This document shows, one piece after another, positions 25,482-34,985 of a DNA stretch of 64,000 nucleotides; position 1 is the first letter of the stretch; every line of letters starts with the position of its first letter. The notes beneath the pieces are model-generated. The model saw nothing but the letters and a program-made list of their open reading frames with translations. It was not told the origin of the DNA and ran no database searches. Both the position numbers and the translations under genes were made by a program. This DNA comes from Saprospiraceae bacterium. Lineage in GTDB: Bacteria; Bacteroidota; Bacteroidia; Chitinophagales; Saprospiraceae. The stretch is taken from NCBI GenBank assembly GCA_041392805.1, contig JAWKLJ010000001.1, forward strand, positions 2,294,001 through 2,358,000, written 5' to 3'.

Positions 25482-27587
25482 TTAATTTCCTACCCCAACT
25501 ACTTTCACGGGTACGCCATTAAAAGCTGCATTCCCGGTCAGGGAATCGATGCGGTGCTCATCCGTCAGATCGTTGAGGCTAAGGCCAGGATGCTCGGCAG
25601 CCACAGTAAGTCGGGTATCACTGCGGTCGTGTCCCCAGCCATGGGGCATACTGACAACTCCGGGCATAATTTCATCGCTCAGCTCTACTTTTATGGTCAA
25701 AGTCCCTGCCCTGGAAGTAATGTTTACCAGTTGTTCTGGTTTAATTTCTAATTTGTCGGCATCATTAGGGTGCATCAATAAAGTACATCTATCCCGTCCT
25801 TTCACCAGGCGATAAACATTATGCATCCAGGAATTATTAGACCGCAGGTGGCGTCTCCCGATCAATTTGAGGGGGAAACCGGCAGTTTTTTCGTGGTTTT
25901 GTTGGTTTAATCTTTCCAGGTCGTTCAGGAAAATAGCAGGTGCCAATTGGATGCGCTGGTCTGTTGTAAAAAGACGACCAGGAAGACAAGGCTGTAGGGG
26001 CCCCAGATCTATACCATGAGGTTGAGCAACTATTTGCTCAAAGGTAAGCCCCTGTGGTGCATAGGGTCCAGATTGTAACCCAAAAGCCAACACCTGCTCC
26101 GGGTTTTGAGCGGGAACGGCCGTCCCTCCCATTCGCTTCGTCAGTGCCTTAAATATTTCCCAATCATGTCTTTGGTTTGCTTCTTTTTCGAAAAGCGCAG
26201 ACGAATACTTCGCTGTATTGCGAATGGCCAAACTATGAAAAACGATATCATAATGAGATACTTCGAGTCCAGTGGTTGGCGGCAAGATGACATCAGCATG
26301 GCAAGTTGTTTCATTGAGGTAGATATCAATGGCGAGCATAAAATCCAAGCTATCCAGTGCCTTTTCCAATTGTTTGCCATTGGGTATTGAAAGCACAGGG
26401 TTCCCTGCAATGGTCACCAGGGCTTTGATCTGGCCCTCTCCCGGTGTGAGGAGCTCTTCTGCCAAACAGGCCACGGGGAGCTCTCCGGCAAATTCGGGTA
26501 ACCCTCTTACCCGGCTTTGCCATCGGTTGAAGTTTAGCGCTTTACCTTTCTTTCCAAACATTCCTATCTGGTCAAAAGCAGGCAAGGGGAACATCGCCCC
26601 ACCGGGTTGATCAAAATTGCCGCTTATGATGTTCAGGACATTCACCAACCAAAGACATAGTCCGCCATATAATTGGGTAGAAACGCCCAAACGACCATAA
26701 CAAACCGCCCGTTCCGCCTGACTGAAATTCTTGGCGATCTGGCGAATCGTTTCTGGAGAAATCCCAGTTTCCGCTGCTACTACTTCAGGGGCATAGGCCA
26801 AGGCTAATGATCTAATTTCAGCCAAACCTTCCGTAAAATCAGCCAATTGGCCAAGGTTTTCCCACCTTTCCTCAAAAATGACATGGATTATCGCTAGCAA
26901 GCATAGCGCATCTGTCTCTGGGAGAATAAAATGATGCTCATCGGCTCTTTGAGCCGTTTCCGTACGCCGGGGGTCCAGTACGACCACCTTCCCGCCTCGC
27001 CCCGAAATAGCCCGTAGGCGGGTACCGATATCAGGCGCCGTCATAATACTGCCATTCGATACCAGGGGATTACCACCCATGATGAGCAAATAATCGGTAT
27101 GGTCAATATCCGGAATAGGTAACAAGGAGGCATGCCCAAACATTTGCAAAGCAGCAAAATGATGGGGCAACTGATCTGCCGACGTCGCACTAAAGCGGTT
27201 GCTCGTCTTCAAGCTGCGGACGAAATTCGGCCCAAAAACCATTGTTCCAAAATTATGCACATTGGGATTGCCCTGGTATACGCCCACCGCATTGTCACCA
27301 TACTTCTGCTGGACGCCCTTTAGTTGTGCTGCCACATAATCAAAAGCGGCTTCCCATTCCATCTGTTCCCAGCCATTCGCTGTTTTGCGAATAGGGTATT
27401 TCAATCGATCCTGATCCTCATAAATGTCCTTCAACCCTACTGCCTTGGGGCAGATGTGTCCTCGGCTAAAAGGGTCCGCCTTATCACCTTTGATGGTTAG
27501 AACCTGCTTATCTTCGACTTGGATTTCCAAACCGCACATGGCTTCACAGAGGTTGCAGGTACGGTAGTGGGTGTATAAGTTGGACAT
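25482..27587 (-). CDS. molybdopterin-dependent oxidoreductase (formate dehydrogenase-like)
   Basis: A 701-residue catalytic subunit of the DMSO-reductase superfamily. It starts with a 4Fe-4S site formed by Cys11, Cys14, Cys18 and Cys46. The molybdopterin domains follow, with YQGNPNVHNFG, MGGNPLVSNGS and VVLDPRRTET. The C-terminal dinucleotide-binding domain starts near residue 575 (LKLIGRRHLRSNNSW). No Cys or selenocysteine ligand is obvious at the expected metal position, so it may not be a true formate dehydrogenase. No Tat signal is seen, suggesting a cytoplasmic enzyme. No electron-transfer partner gene is adjacent. Confidence 0.85.
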   Translation of the reverse strand: MSNLYTHYRTCNLCEAMCGLEIQVEDKQVLTIKGDKADPFSRGHICPKAVGLKDIYEDQDRLKYPIRKTANGWEQMEWEAAFDYVAAQLKGVQQKYGDNAVGVYQGNPNVHNFGTMVFGPNFVRSLKTSNRFSATSADQLPHHFAALQMFGHASLLPIPDIDHTDYLLIMGGNPLVSNGSIMTAPDIGTRLRAISGRGGKVVVLDPRRTETAQRADEHHFILPETDALCLLAIIHVIFEERWENLGQLADFTEGLAEIRSLALAYAPEVVAAETGISPETIRQIAKNFSQAERAVCYGRLGVSTQLYGGLCLWLVNVLNIISGNFDQPGGAMFPLPAFDQIGMFGKKGKALNFNRWQSRVRGLPEFAGELPVACLAEELLTPGEGQIKALVTIAGNPVLSIPNGKQLEKALDSLDFMLAIDIYLNETTCHADVILPPTTGLEVSHYDIVFHSLAIRNTAKYSSALFEKEANQRHDWEIFKALTKRMGGTAVPAQNPEQVLAFGLQSGPYAPQGLTFEQIVAQPHGIDLGPLQPCLPGRLFTTDQRIQLAPAIFLNDLERLNQQNHEKTAGFPLKLIGRRHLRSNNSWMHNVYRLVKGRDRCTLLMHPNDADKLEIKPEQLVNITSRAGTLTIKVELSDEIMPGVVSMPHGWGHDRSDTRLTVAAEHPGLSLNDLTDEHRIDSLTGNAAFNGVPVKVVGVGN

Positions 27588-27622
27588 ATTGGTTAGTTAT
27601 TTAATTGTTTATCTGACATTTT

Positions 27623-30600
27623 TCAGGATAAAGCCTTCTTTCTGCGGCTCCAGAACCACCACAACAAAAGTACCCCACCCAAACCGGCCAGCACATAAAA
27701 AAGCCAGTTGTTCCCCCCACCTATTGGCGAGGTATCGCCAATCAGCACAAAAGGTGCCCAATAAAAAGGATGAGCTTTGATATTCGACTGCGCTTCCAAA
27801 AATTCGATTTTGGCCAGGTGAAGGGCTTCGTCTTTGGGGAGGTGGCGTTTGATATGGGTATAGAACTGGTACATCAGTTGCCCAGTGGTTTCATCATCGA
27901 TGCTCCAGAGGGTGGTCAGGGTGCTCTTGGCGCCTGCATAGGCGAAGCCCCGGGCCAGGCTGATGATACCCTCGCCCCGTTGGTACTTCCCGAGCCCTGT
28001 TTCGCAGGCGCTGAGGACGACCATCGCCGCTTGAAGTCGCATGTCGTAGAGGTCACGGGTAAAAAGCAGTCCTTGATCTTGCAAGGCAGTATCTGGCGAT
28101 AAGGCAATAAAAGAAAAGGCATCAGCCTTGTCATTTAACACCCCATGGGTAGCCAGGTGGAGCATATTATAATGGGGGGCCATCTCTCGAAATTGGGCAA
28201 CTGTGGCAAATTTAAAGCAATCAGATGGTCGCATGAGTTCTCCAATTCGGTCCACCTCCTTTTGGTTGAAGGCGAGTTGCTCGAAGGGGCTATCAGGACT
28301 GAATGATGGCGCAATTCCCAAGAATTTTTTAGCAGAATGCGTTCGTTTTGCGCTTGAAATCTGATGAAGGAAAGTGGCAGAAAAAGAATAGCTGATTTGA
28401 TGTTTCTTGATGAGATAAGTATAGGATTTAAACTGATGCAAGTCGGCAGGAATGGTTTCCAACAAAACCTCAAAAGGCAAATAAGCGAGGGCACCATCAG
28501 GGACGATAATCAATTGATGGGGCAAGGTTTCTGATAGTAATGGTTGGAATATTTTTTCAAATAACTGATGCGAAAAATGGGCAAAAACATCAAGATAGAT
28601 ATTTGCCGAAGTGGTCCCAGCAATGGGAAAAGCACTAATCGCCTCTCGCAGGTTTGCCATCCATTTCTCCAGCGGAAAATCATACGCTACCTTAAAAAAG
28701 CGTTTTTTATCCTTGGCCAACAAAAAGATATAAATGTCTTTTTGGCCGATAAAATATTCGATGAGCGCTTTGTCTTTTGTCAGCAAACGCTGTTGTATCA
28801 TTTGGGGATTAGCCAGTTCTTGTTCATATTTCAGTTGATAGTAACGGTTGCTATATTGCTTTACCTTTTCCATTAAACTGCGGTGTTCTCCTTTCCAATA
28901 TTCGATTTGCTGATTAAGTTGGATAAGTTCGTCTTGGGAGCTTTCTTTTTCTACATTATTCAGCCAGTCATATCGCTTTTTCTCCCAATAATTTATTTTG
29001 GATAAAATAAGGTCTTCGCCAGTCTTTAACTCTGCAGGCATATCGCTAAAGTTTAGGGCTTTGCTACGGAGTAAAGCATCAAGCAGGGTTAAACTTTTAC
29101 TTTTTTCAAAAAGCTCGAAGGCTTCTTCCAATAAAAACGTAGCGGAAGGCTGATGCTCGATAAGGTAAAACAGACAATGCAAGGCACCTTCATATATTTC
29201 AAAATTAGAGGCCACCAGGTTTTGGCGAGAAAATTCGTCTTGGTAAATAAGGCGGGTCGCATCCAGGTATTGGGTTGCTTTTTTATAGGTGTCATAGGCC
29301 AGTTGCACGGTATCAGGTTGCTGAGCAGATAAGGACAAAAGGCTACTTGCTTTTGCGTTCAATAGGGAAAGATAGGTGGCTGGAATTTCAACAGGGTCAT
29401 TTTCCTGTTGAAACAAGGAAAGACCTTGGTCGGCAGCAGCCAGGGCTTCTTTGAAATCGCCCAAGCGGGCGTAGGCGGCACTGAGGTTTTTAAAATAGAC
29501 AGCTAATCCGGGAGATCGAGGCGCATAATTTGTTTTGGCAATCGTAAAAGCTGCCTGGAAGTAGTATAGCGCCTCGGGGTATTTTTCTTGGTTAAAAAAA
29601 TAGATACCTAAATTATTGATTGGCAGTAAAGTAGAAAAGTGATCTTGGCCAAAAGCCTGTTGTGTAATTTGAAGTGCATTCAGGTAATAGTTTTCGGCAG
29701 CATCATAGTTTTGCATATCAATAAAGGCATTACCCAAATTGATTAGGGTAGTGGCTAATTCTGGAGCCTTTTCCCCCAAAGCAGTCGATTTTATAGCCAG
29801 GGCTTTTTCCAGATAAACCAGGCTTTCGTCCAATTGTCGACGATGCCTTGCACTAATGCCCAAGTTTTCGTAGAGGGCTGCAATGTATAATTGATCCCGA
29901 TAGGGATTTTTTTCGATGATCGATAAGGCCAACTGGTAGGCATAAAGTGCATTGCCAAAATCCCCCATACTGGCGTAGCAATTGCCCATATCATTGAGGC
30001 TTTCTCCTATGGCGGAATGATTTTCGAAAAGCTCACTTCGCAATTGATAGGCACTGTCATAAAGCAACAAAGCTTTGGCAAAACGCCCCTCTTCTTCCAG
30101 GCTGTTCCCCACACTGGTATACCAATTGGCCATGTCTTTTTTCCGGTCAGGCCGTTTCCTGAAAATGGCTTCGGCTTCCGAATAAAAAGCAGCAGCCTTT
30201 TCCAGTGCTCCTTGGGTTTGGTAGTGGCGTCCCAATTGGAGCAAGCTTTTGCCAATCAGCGGATGGTCTTTGGGCAAAGCAGCTTGTCGGATGGCTAGGG
30301 ATTTGTTGAGAAAGGAGAGCGATAGATCAAAGTTCTTTTTATAAAAATGGGCATCCCCAAGGTTGGCGAAACTGGATGCTATATCAAGATGCGCAGGTGA
30401 AAATAAGCGCTGTCTGATATCGAGACCTTTTTGATACCTATCCAATGCTTGGGTGTAATGGCCAATAGCGAGATAATAATTTCCGAAATTGCTATAACTA
30501 TCGGCCAATTCCGAATGATCCGTTTTATAAATTTGCGTTCTGATTTCAAAGGCAGATTGGTAGAAGGTCAAGGCTTGGTCAAAATAGCGAAGTTCCATAT

Positions 30601-30958
30601 AGTAATTACCCAAATCATTATGGGCCTTGGCCAGGGGAAGTGGGTTCTTTTCTTTAAGAACAATAGCTGTTGCCTCTTCTGTTTCAAAATAATGTAGGGC
30701 GGGTTCATAGCGGCCTTGTTCCATCGCTATATTGCCCAAAAGATGATAACATTCGGCCAGCTGTGCAACCTGGTTGGGTGCTTTTTCCTGACAATACAGC
30801 AGGGCACCTTCGGCGTGTTGCATAGCTGTCTGATAGTCGGCTTTTGCCAAGTCATGGTCCGCCAATGCCAACAGGGAATCTAGAAAAGGAATATTATTTT
30901 CGCTTTTGGCAGTAACATTCAAGAAGATTGAGAAACTAAGTAATAAAAGGCGGCCCAT
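27623..30958 (-). CDS. TPR-CHAT protease-like protein
   Basis: A 1,111-residue protein. A signal-like hydrophobic N-terminus (LLLLSFSIFLNVTA) leads into about a dozen 42-residue TPRs over residues 60-540. A linker and coiled coil follow, then a C-terminal CHAT (caspase-HetF-associated) domain. The catalytic dyad is present: His938 in HLATHG and Cys985 in LSACETG. A final transmembrane helix (LFYVLAGLGGVLLLWWFW) and basic tail anchor it. It is divergent from an ECF sigma operon across about 240 bases. TPR-CHAT proteins are proteases that cut a partner after a TPR-sensed signal. The start is the ATG at 30958; a TTG four codons upstream is possible. Confidence 0.85.
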   Translation of the reverse strand: MGRLLLLSFSIFLNVTAKSENNIPFLDSLLALADHDLAKADYQTAMQHAEGALLYCQEKAPNQVAQLAECYHLLGNIAMEQGRYEPALHYFETEEATAIVLKEKNPLPLAKAHNDLGNYYMELRYFDQALTFYQSAFEIRTQIYKTDHSELADSYSNFGNYYLAIGHYTQALDRYQKGLDIRQRLFSPAHLDIASSFANLGDAHFYKKNFDLSLSFLNKSLAIRQAALPKDHPLIGKSLLQLGRHYQTQGALEKAAAFYSEAEAIFRKRPDRKKDMANWYTSVGNSLEEEGRFAKALLLYDSAYQLRSELFENHSAIGESLNDMGNCYASMGDFGNALYAYQLALSIIEKNPYRDQLYIAALYENLGISARHRRQLDESLVYLEKALAIKSTALGEKAPELATTLINLGNAFIDMQNYDAAENYYLNALQITQQAFGQDHFSTLLPINNLGIYFFNQEKYPEALYYFQAAFTIAKTNYAPRSPGLAVYFKNLSAAYARLGDFKEALAAADQGLSLFQQENDPVEIPATYLSLLNAKASSLLSLSAQQPDTVQLAYDTYKKATQYLDATRLIYQDEFSRQNLVASNFEIYEGALHCLFYLIEHQPSATFLLEEAFELFEKSKSLTLLDALLRSKALNFSDMPAELKTGEDLILSKINYWEKKRYDWLNNVEKESSQDELIQLNQQIEYWKGEHRSLMEKVKQYSNRYYQLKYEQELANPQMIQQRLLTKDKALIEYFIGQKDIYIFLLAKDKKRFFKVAYDFPLEKWMANLREAISAFPIAGTTSANIYLDVFAHFSHQLFEKIFQPLLSETLPHQLIIVPDGALAYLPFEVLLETIPADLHQFKSYTYLIKKHQISYSFSATFLHQISSAKRTHSAKKFLGIAPSFSPDSPFEQLAFNQKEVDRIGELMRPSDCFKFATVAQFREMAPHYNMLHLATHGVLNDKADAFSFIALSPDTALQDQGLLFTRDLYDMRLQAAMVVLSACETGLGKYQRGEGIISLARGFAYAGAKSTLTTLWSIDDETTGQLMYQFYTHIKRHLPKDEALHLAKIEFLEAQSNIKAHPFYWAPFVLIGDTSPIGGGNNWLFYVLAGLGGVLLLWWFWSRRKKALS

Positions 30959-31199
30959 TTTTTTTAGCAAATCTTTTGATCACCAAAGTACCAGAACTTA
31001 TTTGTAATCTCTATATCTTTGAACAATAATCTAGGCCAACAATAAAGTTGTTTCAAAAAAATAGCTCCTTTTTGCAGATGAATCGAATTCATTTGCTTAC
31101 AAACCCAGCGTTGCGTAAATATTATTCCGTTATTTTCTACCGCAAAAAAAAAACTTGGTCTAAAAGCAGGACATTTTACTTGTTTAAACCCACATAAAT

Positions 31200-31787
31200 A
31201 TGATAACGACATTTTCTGAAGAAGCGCTAATCGAGGCTATTGAAGCGGGAGGTCAAAGAAGACAGAAAGCCATCGCTTTCATATACCAAGATAAAGCCCT
31301 AAAGAACCAAATCGTTGCCTTCGTAAAAAACCACAATGGAAACCAAGAAGATGGTATCGATGTTTTTCATGAAGGAATCATAGCTTTTGATAAAAACATT
31401 CGCAGTAAGAATTACAAGGGTGAGGGGAGATTGAAAGGATATTTGTATTCTACCTGCCGATTTATCTGGCTAAATAAATTGAAAAGAGACAAAAAGATAG
31501 TTTACACAGCCGAAGAAACGCAATTGGACCAGGTGCTGTATGAAACACCCGAGTCTTTATCCCTTGACGAGGAACAAAAAAAGATCATTACAAAAATCCT
31601 CGGTCAATTAGACCCCAAATGCGCAAAGATCCTGGAACTCTGGAAACTATCTTATAGCATGGATGAAATTGCTGAGCAGGTTGGCATAAAAGATGGCAGC
31701 ATGGCAAGACGGCAAAAATATAATTGTTATCAAAAATTGCTACAAATTGTAGACAATGCACCCAATTTAAAAAACCTTTTAAAATGA
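31200..31787 (+). CDS. RNA polymerase sigma factor, ECF type
   Basis: A 195-residue sigma-70 family protein with region 2 (DGIDVFHEGIIAFDKNI, then STCRFIWLNKLKR) and region 4 (LELWKLSYSMDEIAEQVGI with a helix-turn-helix ending SMARRQKYNCYQKL). It directs core polymerase to a small regulon. The next gene encodes a membrane protein with anti-sigma features 7 bases downstream, as expected for an ECF pair. Divergence from the TPR-CHAT gene suggests a common control region at 30959-31199. No clear TAnnTTTG box is visible there, so autoregulation by its own consensus is possible but unproven. Confidence 0.85.
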   Translation: MITTFSEEALIEAIEAGGQRRQKAIAFIYQDKALKNQIVAFVKNHNGNQEDGIDVFHEGIIAFDKNIRSKNYKGEGRLKGYLYSTCRFIWLNKLKRDKKIVYTAEETQLDQVLYETPESLSLDEEQKKIITKILGQLDPKCAKILELWKLSYSMDEIAEQVGIKDGSMARRQKYNCYQKLLQIVDNAPNLKNLLK

Positions 31788-31794
31788 TCATATC

Positions 31795-32553
31795 ATGGAT
31801 ACGAACAATAATATCGACCTACTTGAAAAATACCTGAACAATGAATTGTCAGGTGAAGAGATGCGAGATTTGGATCAGCAGATAAGCACCAATGAGGAAT
31901 TGGCCGCTGAGTTCGCAAAACGCAAAACGGCACATGAAGCCATAGACTTTATGATTGCCCAAAACCTGAAATCTGAATTGGAGGAAATGGAAATGGAGGT
32001 AAAAGAAACTAAGGTTATTTCTCTTCAAAAAAGAAGAACAAATCGTATCCTTTTATTATCTTTGGCTGCTAGTTTTTTGTTATTAATTGGGTATTTCAGT
32101 ATCTTTTTACCACAATCAACTAGCTCAGGCCAGGAATTAGCTTTTGCAAATTATAAAGCCCCTGATTACAGTCTCCGGTCTTCTAATACACCTAATTATC
32201 AGCATGTTTTGTCCAGGGGAATCAATGCCTTAAAGGAACAGCAATATCAAACTGCTATTGCCAGTCTAGATTCTGTGGATGTTAATGATGAATACTATAT
32301 CATCGCTCAATTTTATCTGGCCCATGCTTATTATCAAGCGGAACAATACCAACAAGCAGAAGATATATTTGAACTAGTGAGTGCCAGTAATGATATCAGG
32401 TATATGGAAGAGGCAGATTGGTACGGGCTACTTGCCTGCTTGGCTCACGAAGGCAATTGTACAGATAAATTAGATGCAATAGCTAAAAATAACAATCATC
32501 CTTACCAACAACAAACCATCTCGATGCAAAAACAACTTAAAAAAAGTAACTAA
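31795..32553 (+). CDS. membrane anti-sigma factor with periplasmic TPR region
   Basis: The 252-residue protein has a cytoplasmic helical N-terminus (LLEKYLNNELSGEEMRDLDQ) of the type found in Bacteroidota anti-sigma factors. A basic stop (QKRRTNR) leads into one transmembrane helix at about residues 84-104, followed by an extracytoplasmic TPR-like domain (residues 135-235). There is no zinc-binding HxxxCxxC motif. It follows the sigma gene by 7 bases. The role of holding the sigma factor at the membrane is inferred from gene order and topology. The segment next to the membrane (LPQSTSSGQELAFANYK) could be a protease-accessible site. Confidence 0.72.
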   Translation: MDTNNNIDLLEKYLNNELSGEEMRDLDQQISTNEELAAEFAKRKTAHEAIDFMIAQNLKSELEEMEMEVKETKVISLQKRRTNRILLLSLAASFLLLIGYFSIFLPQSTSSGQELAFANYKAPDYSLRSSNTPNYQHVLSRGINALKEQQYQTAIASLDSVDVNDEYYIIAQFYLAHAYYQAEQYQQAEDIFELVSASNDIRYMEEADWYGLLACLAHEGNCTDKLDAIAKNNNHPYQQQTISMQKQLKKSN

Positions 32554-32582
32554 AATCGCACTACCTCTATAAAACTAAAATC

Positions 32583-33380
32583 ATGCGTAATCAATACCTA
32601 CAAAAAATCCTGTTTCTACTTGTACTGAGTGTCAGCTTTAGCGTTTCACATGCTCAAAAAATGACATTCGAAGAGACCCTGTTCAACGTCAAAGAAGTGA
32701 TGTCGACCTCTGATGAGTCCGCTGCATCCAATCGAGCACAAGTCAAACTGGATGCTGCCCTGACCGGTTTTCTTGATACTGATTTCATGAAAAAATTCAA
32801 ATCCGTAAAACTGGAAGCCGAAAGCTTGGTTGCCACCTTTAAAGCACATGAACAATCTTTTGCTCCGGCAGATGTGACCAGGGTTCGAAAATCTTATACC
32901 GCTATTGCCGACAAATTCAACCTGCAGTTGAGGGCCATCAAGCTAGCCTTTTTGGACCAAAAACAGCTCAAAATGATTCAGAAGTATCCCCAAATGTATT
33001 CCAGTGCTTTGGAAAATGACCTTAGAGAATTACAAGAGGAATACTCTCAGACCTTCGAAAGAGAGGTGGCTGATGTGACCGGAAGTGATGTTTATGCAGC
33101 CGGACCACTGCTCGCTATCTTTGGCATCATCAAACTTGCCGTAGAGTTTACAGATTATTTGACCAGGGTTAGATATGATGCCAAAAGGCTTAAAGAAGAA
33201 CACCTGGATATGTACTTTATTGAGCCTTTCCACTTTAGACGATGGGAAGAGATAGAAACTGGATCTGGAGATATCTATAAAACCAAAAAGAACGAGGAAG
33301 AAGAAAACCTCGAAGAGGAAACCCACGGGCAAGGGCTTAATCCTTTTGGTGACCCAAAACCTAAAAAGAAAAATAACTGA
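32583..33380 (+). CDS. exported hypothetical protein
   Basis: The 265-residue product has a Sec signal peptide (MRNQYLQKILFLLVLSVSFSVSHAQ) and a helical body with long amphipathic stretches. A moderately hydrophobic segment lies at about residues 173-190 (GPLLAIFGIIKLAVEF), and the tail is rich in Glu/Lys/Asn. No family is recognised. It lies 29 bases after the anti-sigma gene and before a strong terminator, so it is the third gene of the sigma operon. It might be the sensed or protected partner of the pathway; this is inference. Confidence 0.65.
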   Translation: MRNQYLQKILFLLVLSVSFSVSHAQKMTFEETLFNVKEVMSTSDESAASNRAQVKLDAALTGFLDTDFMKKFKSVKLEAESLVATFKAHEQSFAPADVTRVRKSYTAIADKFNLQLRAIKLAFLDQKQLKMIQKYPQMYSSALENDLRELQEEYSQTFEREVADVTGSDVYAAGPLLAIFGIIKLAVEFTDYLTRVRYDAKRLKEEHLDMYFIEPFHFRRWEEIETGSGDIYKTKKNEEEENLEEETHGQGLNPFGDPKPKKKNN

Positions 33381-33410
33381 TTCCTTTTATTGCTTTAATA
33401 TACGGTCTTG

Positions 33411-33455
33411 AAAAAATGCTTGTCACCATAAAACATGTGGAGACAAGCATTTTTT
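33411..33455 (+). terminator. intrinsic terminator of the sigma operon
   Basis: A 14-bp perfect stem, AAAAAATGCTTGTC (33411-33424) with its complement (33442-33455), has a 17-base loop and an A-run before and a T-run after. It can end transcription in both directions. It closes the three-gene sigma operon, 30 bases after the last stop. Confidence 0.8.
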
Positions 33456-33608
33456 TATTCCCAATCATCCGAATTGACTTCGGTAAACGGCAAGTTTCGG
33501 ACAAACTTCAAACCTCCTACCTTTTCCAGTTATTTATTCCTGCCATTGGATTTAATTTTATTCACCATAAGGATTGAGTCTTGATGCTCAACCCTCAAAT
33601 CACAAAAA

Positions 33609-34520
33609 ATGAAAACCCTATTAACTAAAGTAAGCTTTTCCATTTTGCTGCTATTTTGTTTATCTGCAGGGAGTCTTAGGGCTTCCAGTAATGATCCGAA
33701 TCCCAAAATCTATGTGCTTTCGATTGGCATTGGCAATGAACATGTTCAATACACGATAAAGGATGCCAAAGACATAGCAAGTGCATTTTTCAAAATGACC
33801 AAGAACGAGAATCCCTTAAATATAGACGTGCGTTTACTATCCAGAAGAGAAGAGACCACAAAGCTTAATATTCAAAGAGCAATGCAGGATTTAAGTGAAA
33901 GGGATTACAAAAATGAAGATCTCCTTGTTGTATTTATTTCTGCTTTAGGTAAGGTAGCCAATGATGGTCGTTATCGATTAATCTCTTCCGATTACGATCC
34001 TATGTATGAGGAAATTACGACTATCGATTTCAAAAAAGATATTTTAGCTAAGCTCCAATACCTTTCAGTAAATACATTACTTTTAATTGATGCGTGCCAA
34101 GCTGGTAGCAATATGACGGGGATGCGCGTATTAAGAGACAGCCAATCCAGTTTAATTCTTAGTGATTTAATTCAAAATACCTCAGGGGTCAGTGTTTTAT
34201 CATCATGTGGTAATAACGAATATTCATATGAGGCTAATAATTGGGAAAATGGCGCATTTACAGCAGCCTTGCTTGAGGCATTAAATAATAAGGCTGTTGA
34301 AGTGGAGGGTGGTAAAAATATTCATGCAGATAATTATAAAGCAGTAAATGACGAATGGGTAGAAGGTTCAGATGGTATTATTTCCATTGAGGAGCTGATT
34401 GATTTTGTTAAAATGAGGGTACCGCACTTAGTAAAAACCATATATAGTACAGGAGAACAGCACCCTTCGTTTAAACAAAGTGATTCTCTTCCAAGTCATA
34501 CGGGAATATACCGGTATTGA
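33609..34520 (+). CDS. caspase-fold protein lacking the catalytic His
   Basis: The 303-residue secreted protein has a signal peptide (SILLLFCLSAGSLRA) and a caspase (C14-type) fold. The first strand is KIYVLSIGIGNE, the His-bearing strand region reads VVFISALGK, and the Cys loop LLIDACQAG carries Cys163. Where active members read SSHGK (as does the protein at 48087-51077), this one has Leu113 instead of His. The Cys remains. It is therefore likely a pseudo-caspase that binds but does not cut, or that uses another His; both are inference. Its own terminal part SIEELIDFVKMRVPHLVK is family-typical. It starts about 150 bases after the sigma operon terminator and stands alone. Confidence 0.78.
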   Translation: MKTLLTKVSFSILLLFCLSAGSLRASSNDPNPKIYVLSIGIGNEHVQYTIKDAKDIASAFFKMTKNENPLNIDVRLLSRREETTKLNIQRAMQDLSERDYKNEDLLVVFISALGKVANDGRYRLISSDYDPMYEEITTIDFKKDILAKLQYLSVNTLLLIDACQAGSNMTGMRVLRDSQSSLILSDLIQNTSGVSVLSSCGNNEYSYEANNWENGAFTAALLEALNNKAVEVEGGKNIHADNYKAVNDEWVEGSDGIISIEELIDFVKMRVPHLVKTIYSTGEQHPSFKQSDSLPSHTGIYRY

Positions 34521-34564
34521 GGACTGGTTTGGAGGACATTGTAGTCCACTCTATGGCGACTCTT

Positions 34565-34712
34565 CTAAGGCTGAACGAGGCAGCGTGATGAAATAGGACT
34601 ACCTCCAGTAGTTTAAAAGGCGGAAAGGGGAATGTTTCTAAGCATTCCCAGGTGTAGCGTTTCCGACTTCCCATTTCCGACTTCCTATTTTGTCCAAGCT
34701 TAGACGAGTGTC
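34565..34712. repeat. dispersed repeat, plus-oriented copy
   Basis: The segment 34565-34611 (CTAAGGCTGAACGAGGCAGC onward) and the segment 34684-34712 (CCTATTTTGTCCAAGCTTAG onward) match, in inverted order, a continuous 75-base element at 46058-46132. Here about 73 bases with CGACTTCC-rich sequence are inserted between the two halves. This and the element at 34826-34985 fill the 654-base interval after the pseudo-caspase; nothing else was seen there. Confidence 0.65.
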
Positions 34713-34825
34713 CCACCCTATCAAAAAAATATTTTTTTAGGCTTTTGTAACGAAAACAATTATGGCTTCCATTAATAGGCAAAATCATCCAATTAAAAGT
34801 AAATGTCCTAAATCATAAGGCATTT

Positions 34826-34985
34826 AGTAATGGTAAAACAATAACTTATTAATTTGATGGGGCCCTTTTACCACCATACTGCGTTACTCGATCGGTCGCT
34901 TAGATAGGCTAGGCTTCCTCCTCGTGCCTTGTCTGGTGAAAAAATGACTCCCCTGAAATTAACAACTTATTATTTCACCATTACT
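34826..34985. repeat. MITE-like element with 37-bp inverted ends
   Basis: AGTAATGGT at 34826 begins an arm of about 37 bases that pairs, with about eight mismatches, to the arm ending ACCATTACT at 34985. The 160-base element has no ORF and lies in the leader of the first subtilisin gene. Size and arm length suit a non-autonomous miniature element. No flanking target duplication was evident. Confidence 0.5.

Noticed and set aside
27623..33380. Type III-E CRISPR (Craspase) locus
   Set aside because: TPR-CHAT and sigma genes are present but no Cas7-11, Csx30/31, reverse transcriptase or CRISPR array is visible in the window.
32583..33380. Bacterial gasdermin next to CHAT/caspase proteases
   Set aside because: The length (265) is right, but the protein has a Sec signal peptide and a mostly helical body rather than the beta-rich gasdermin N-domain, with no N-terminal Cys for lipidation.
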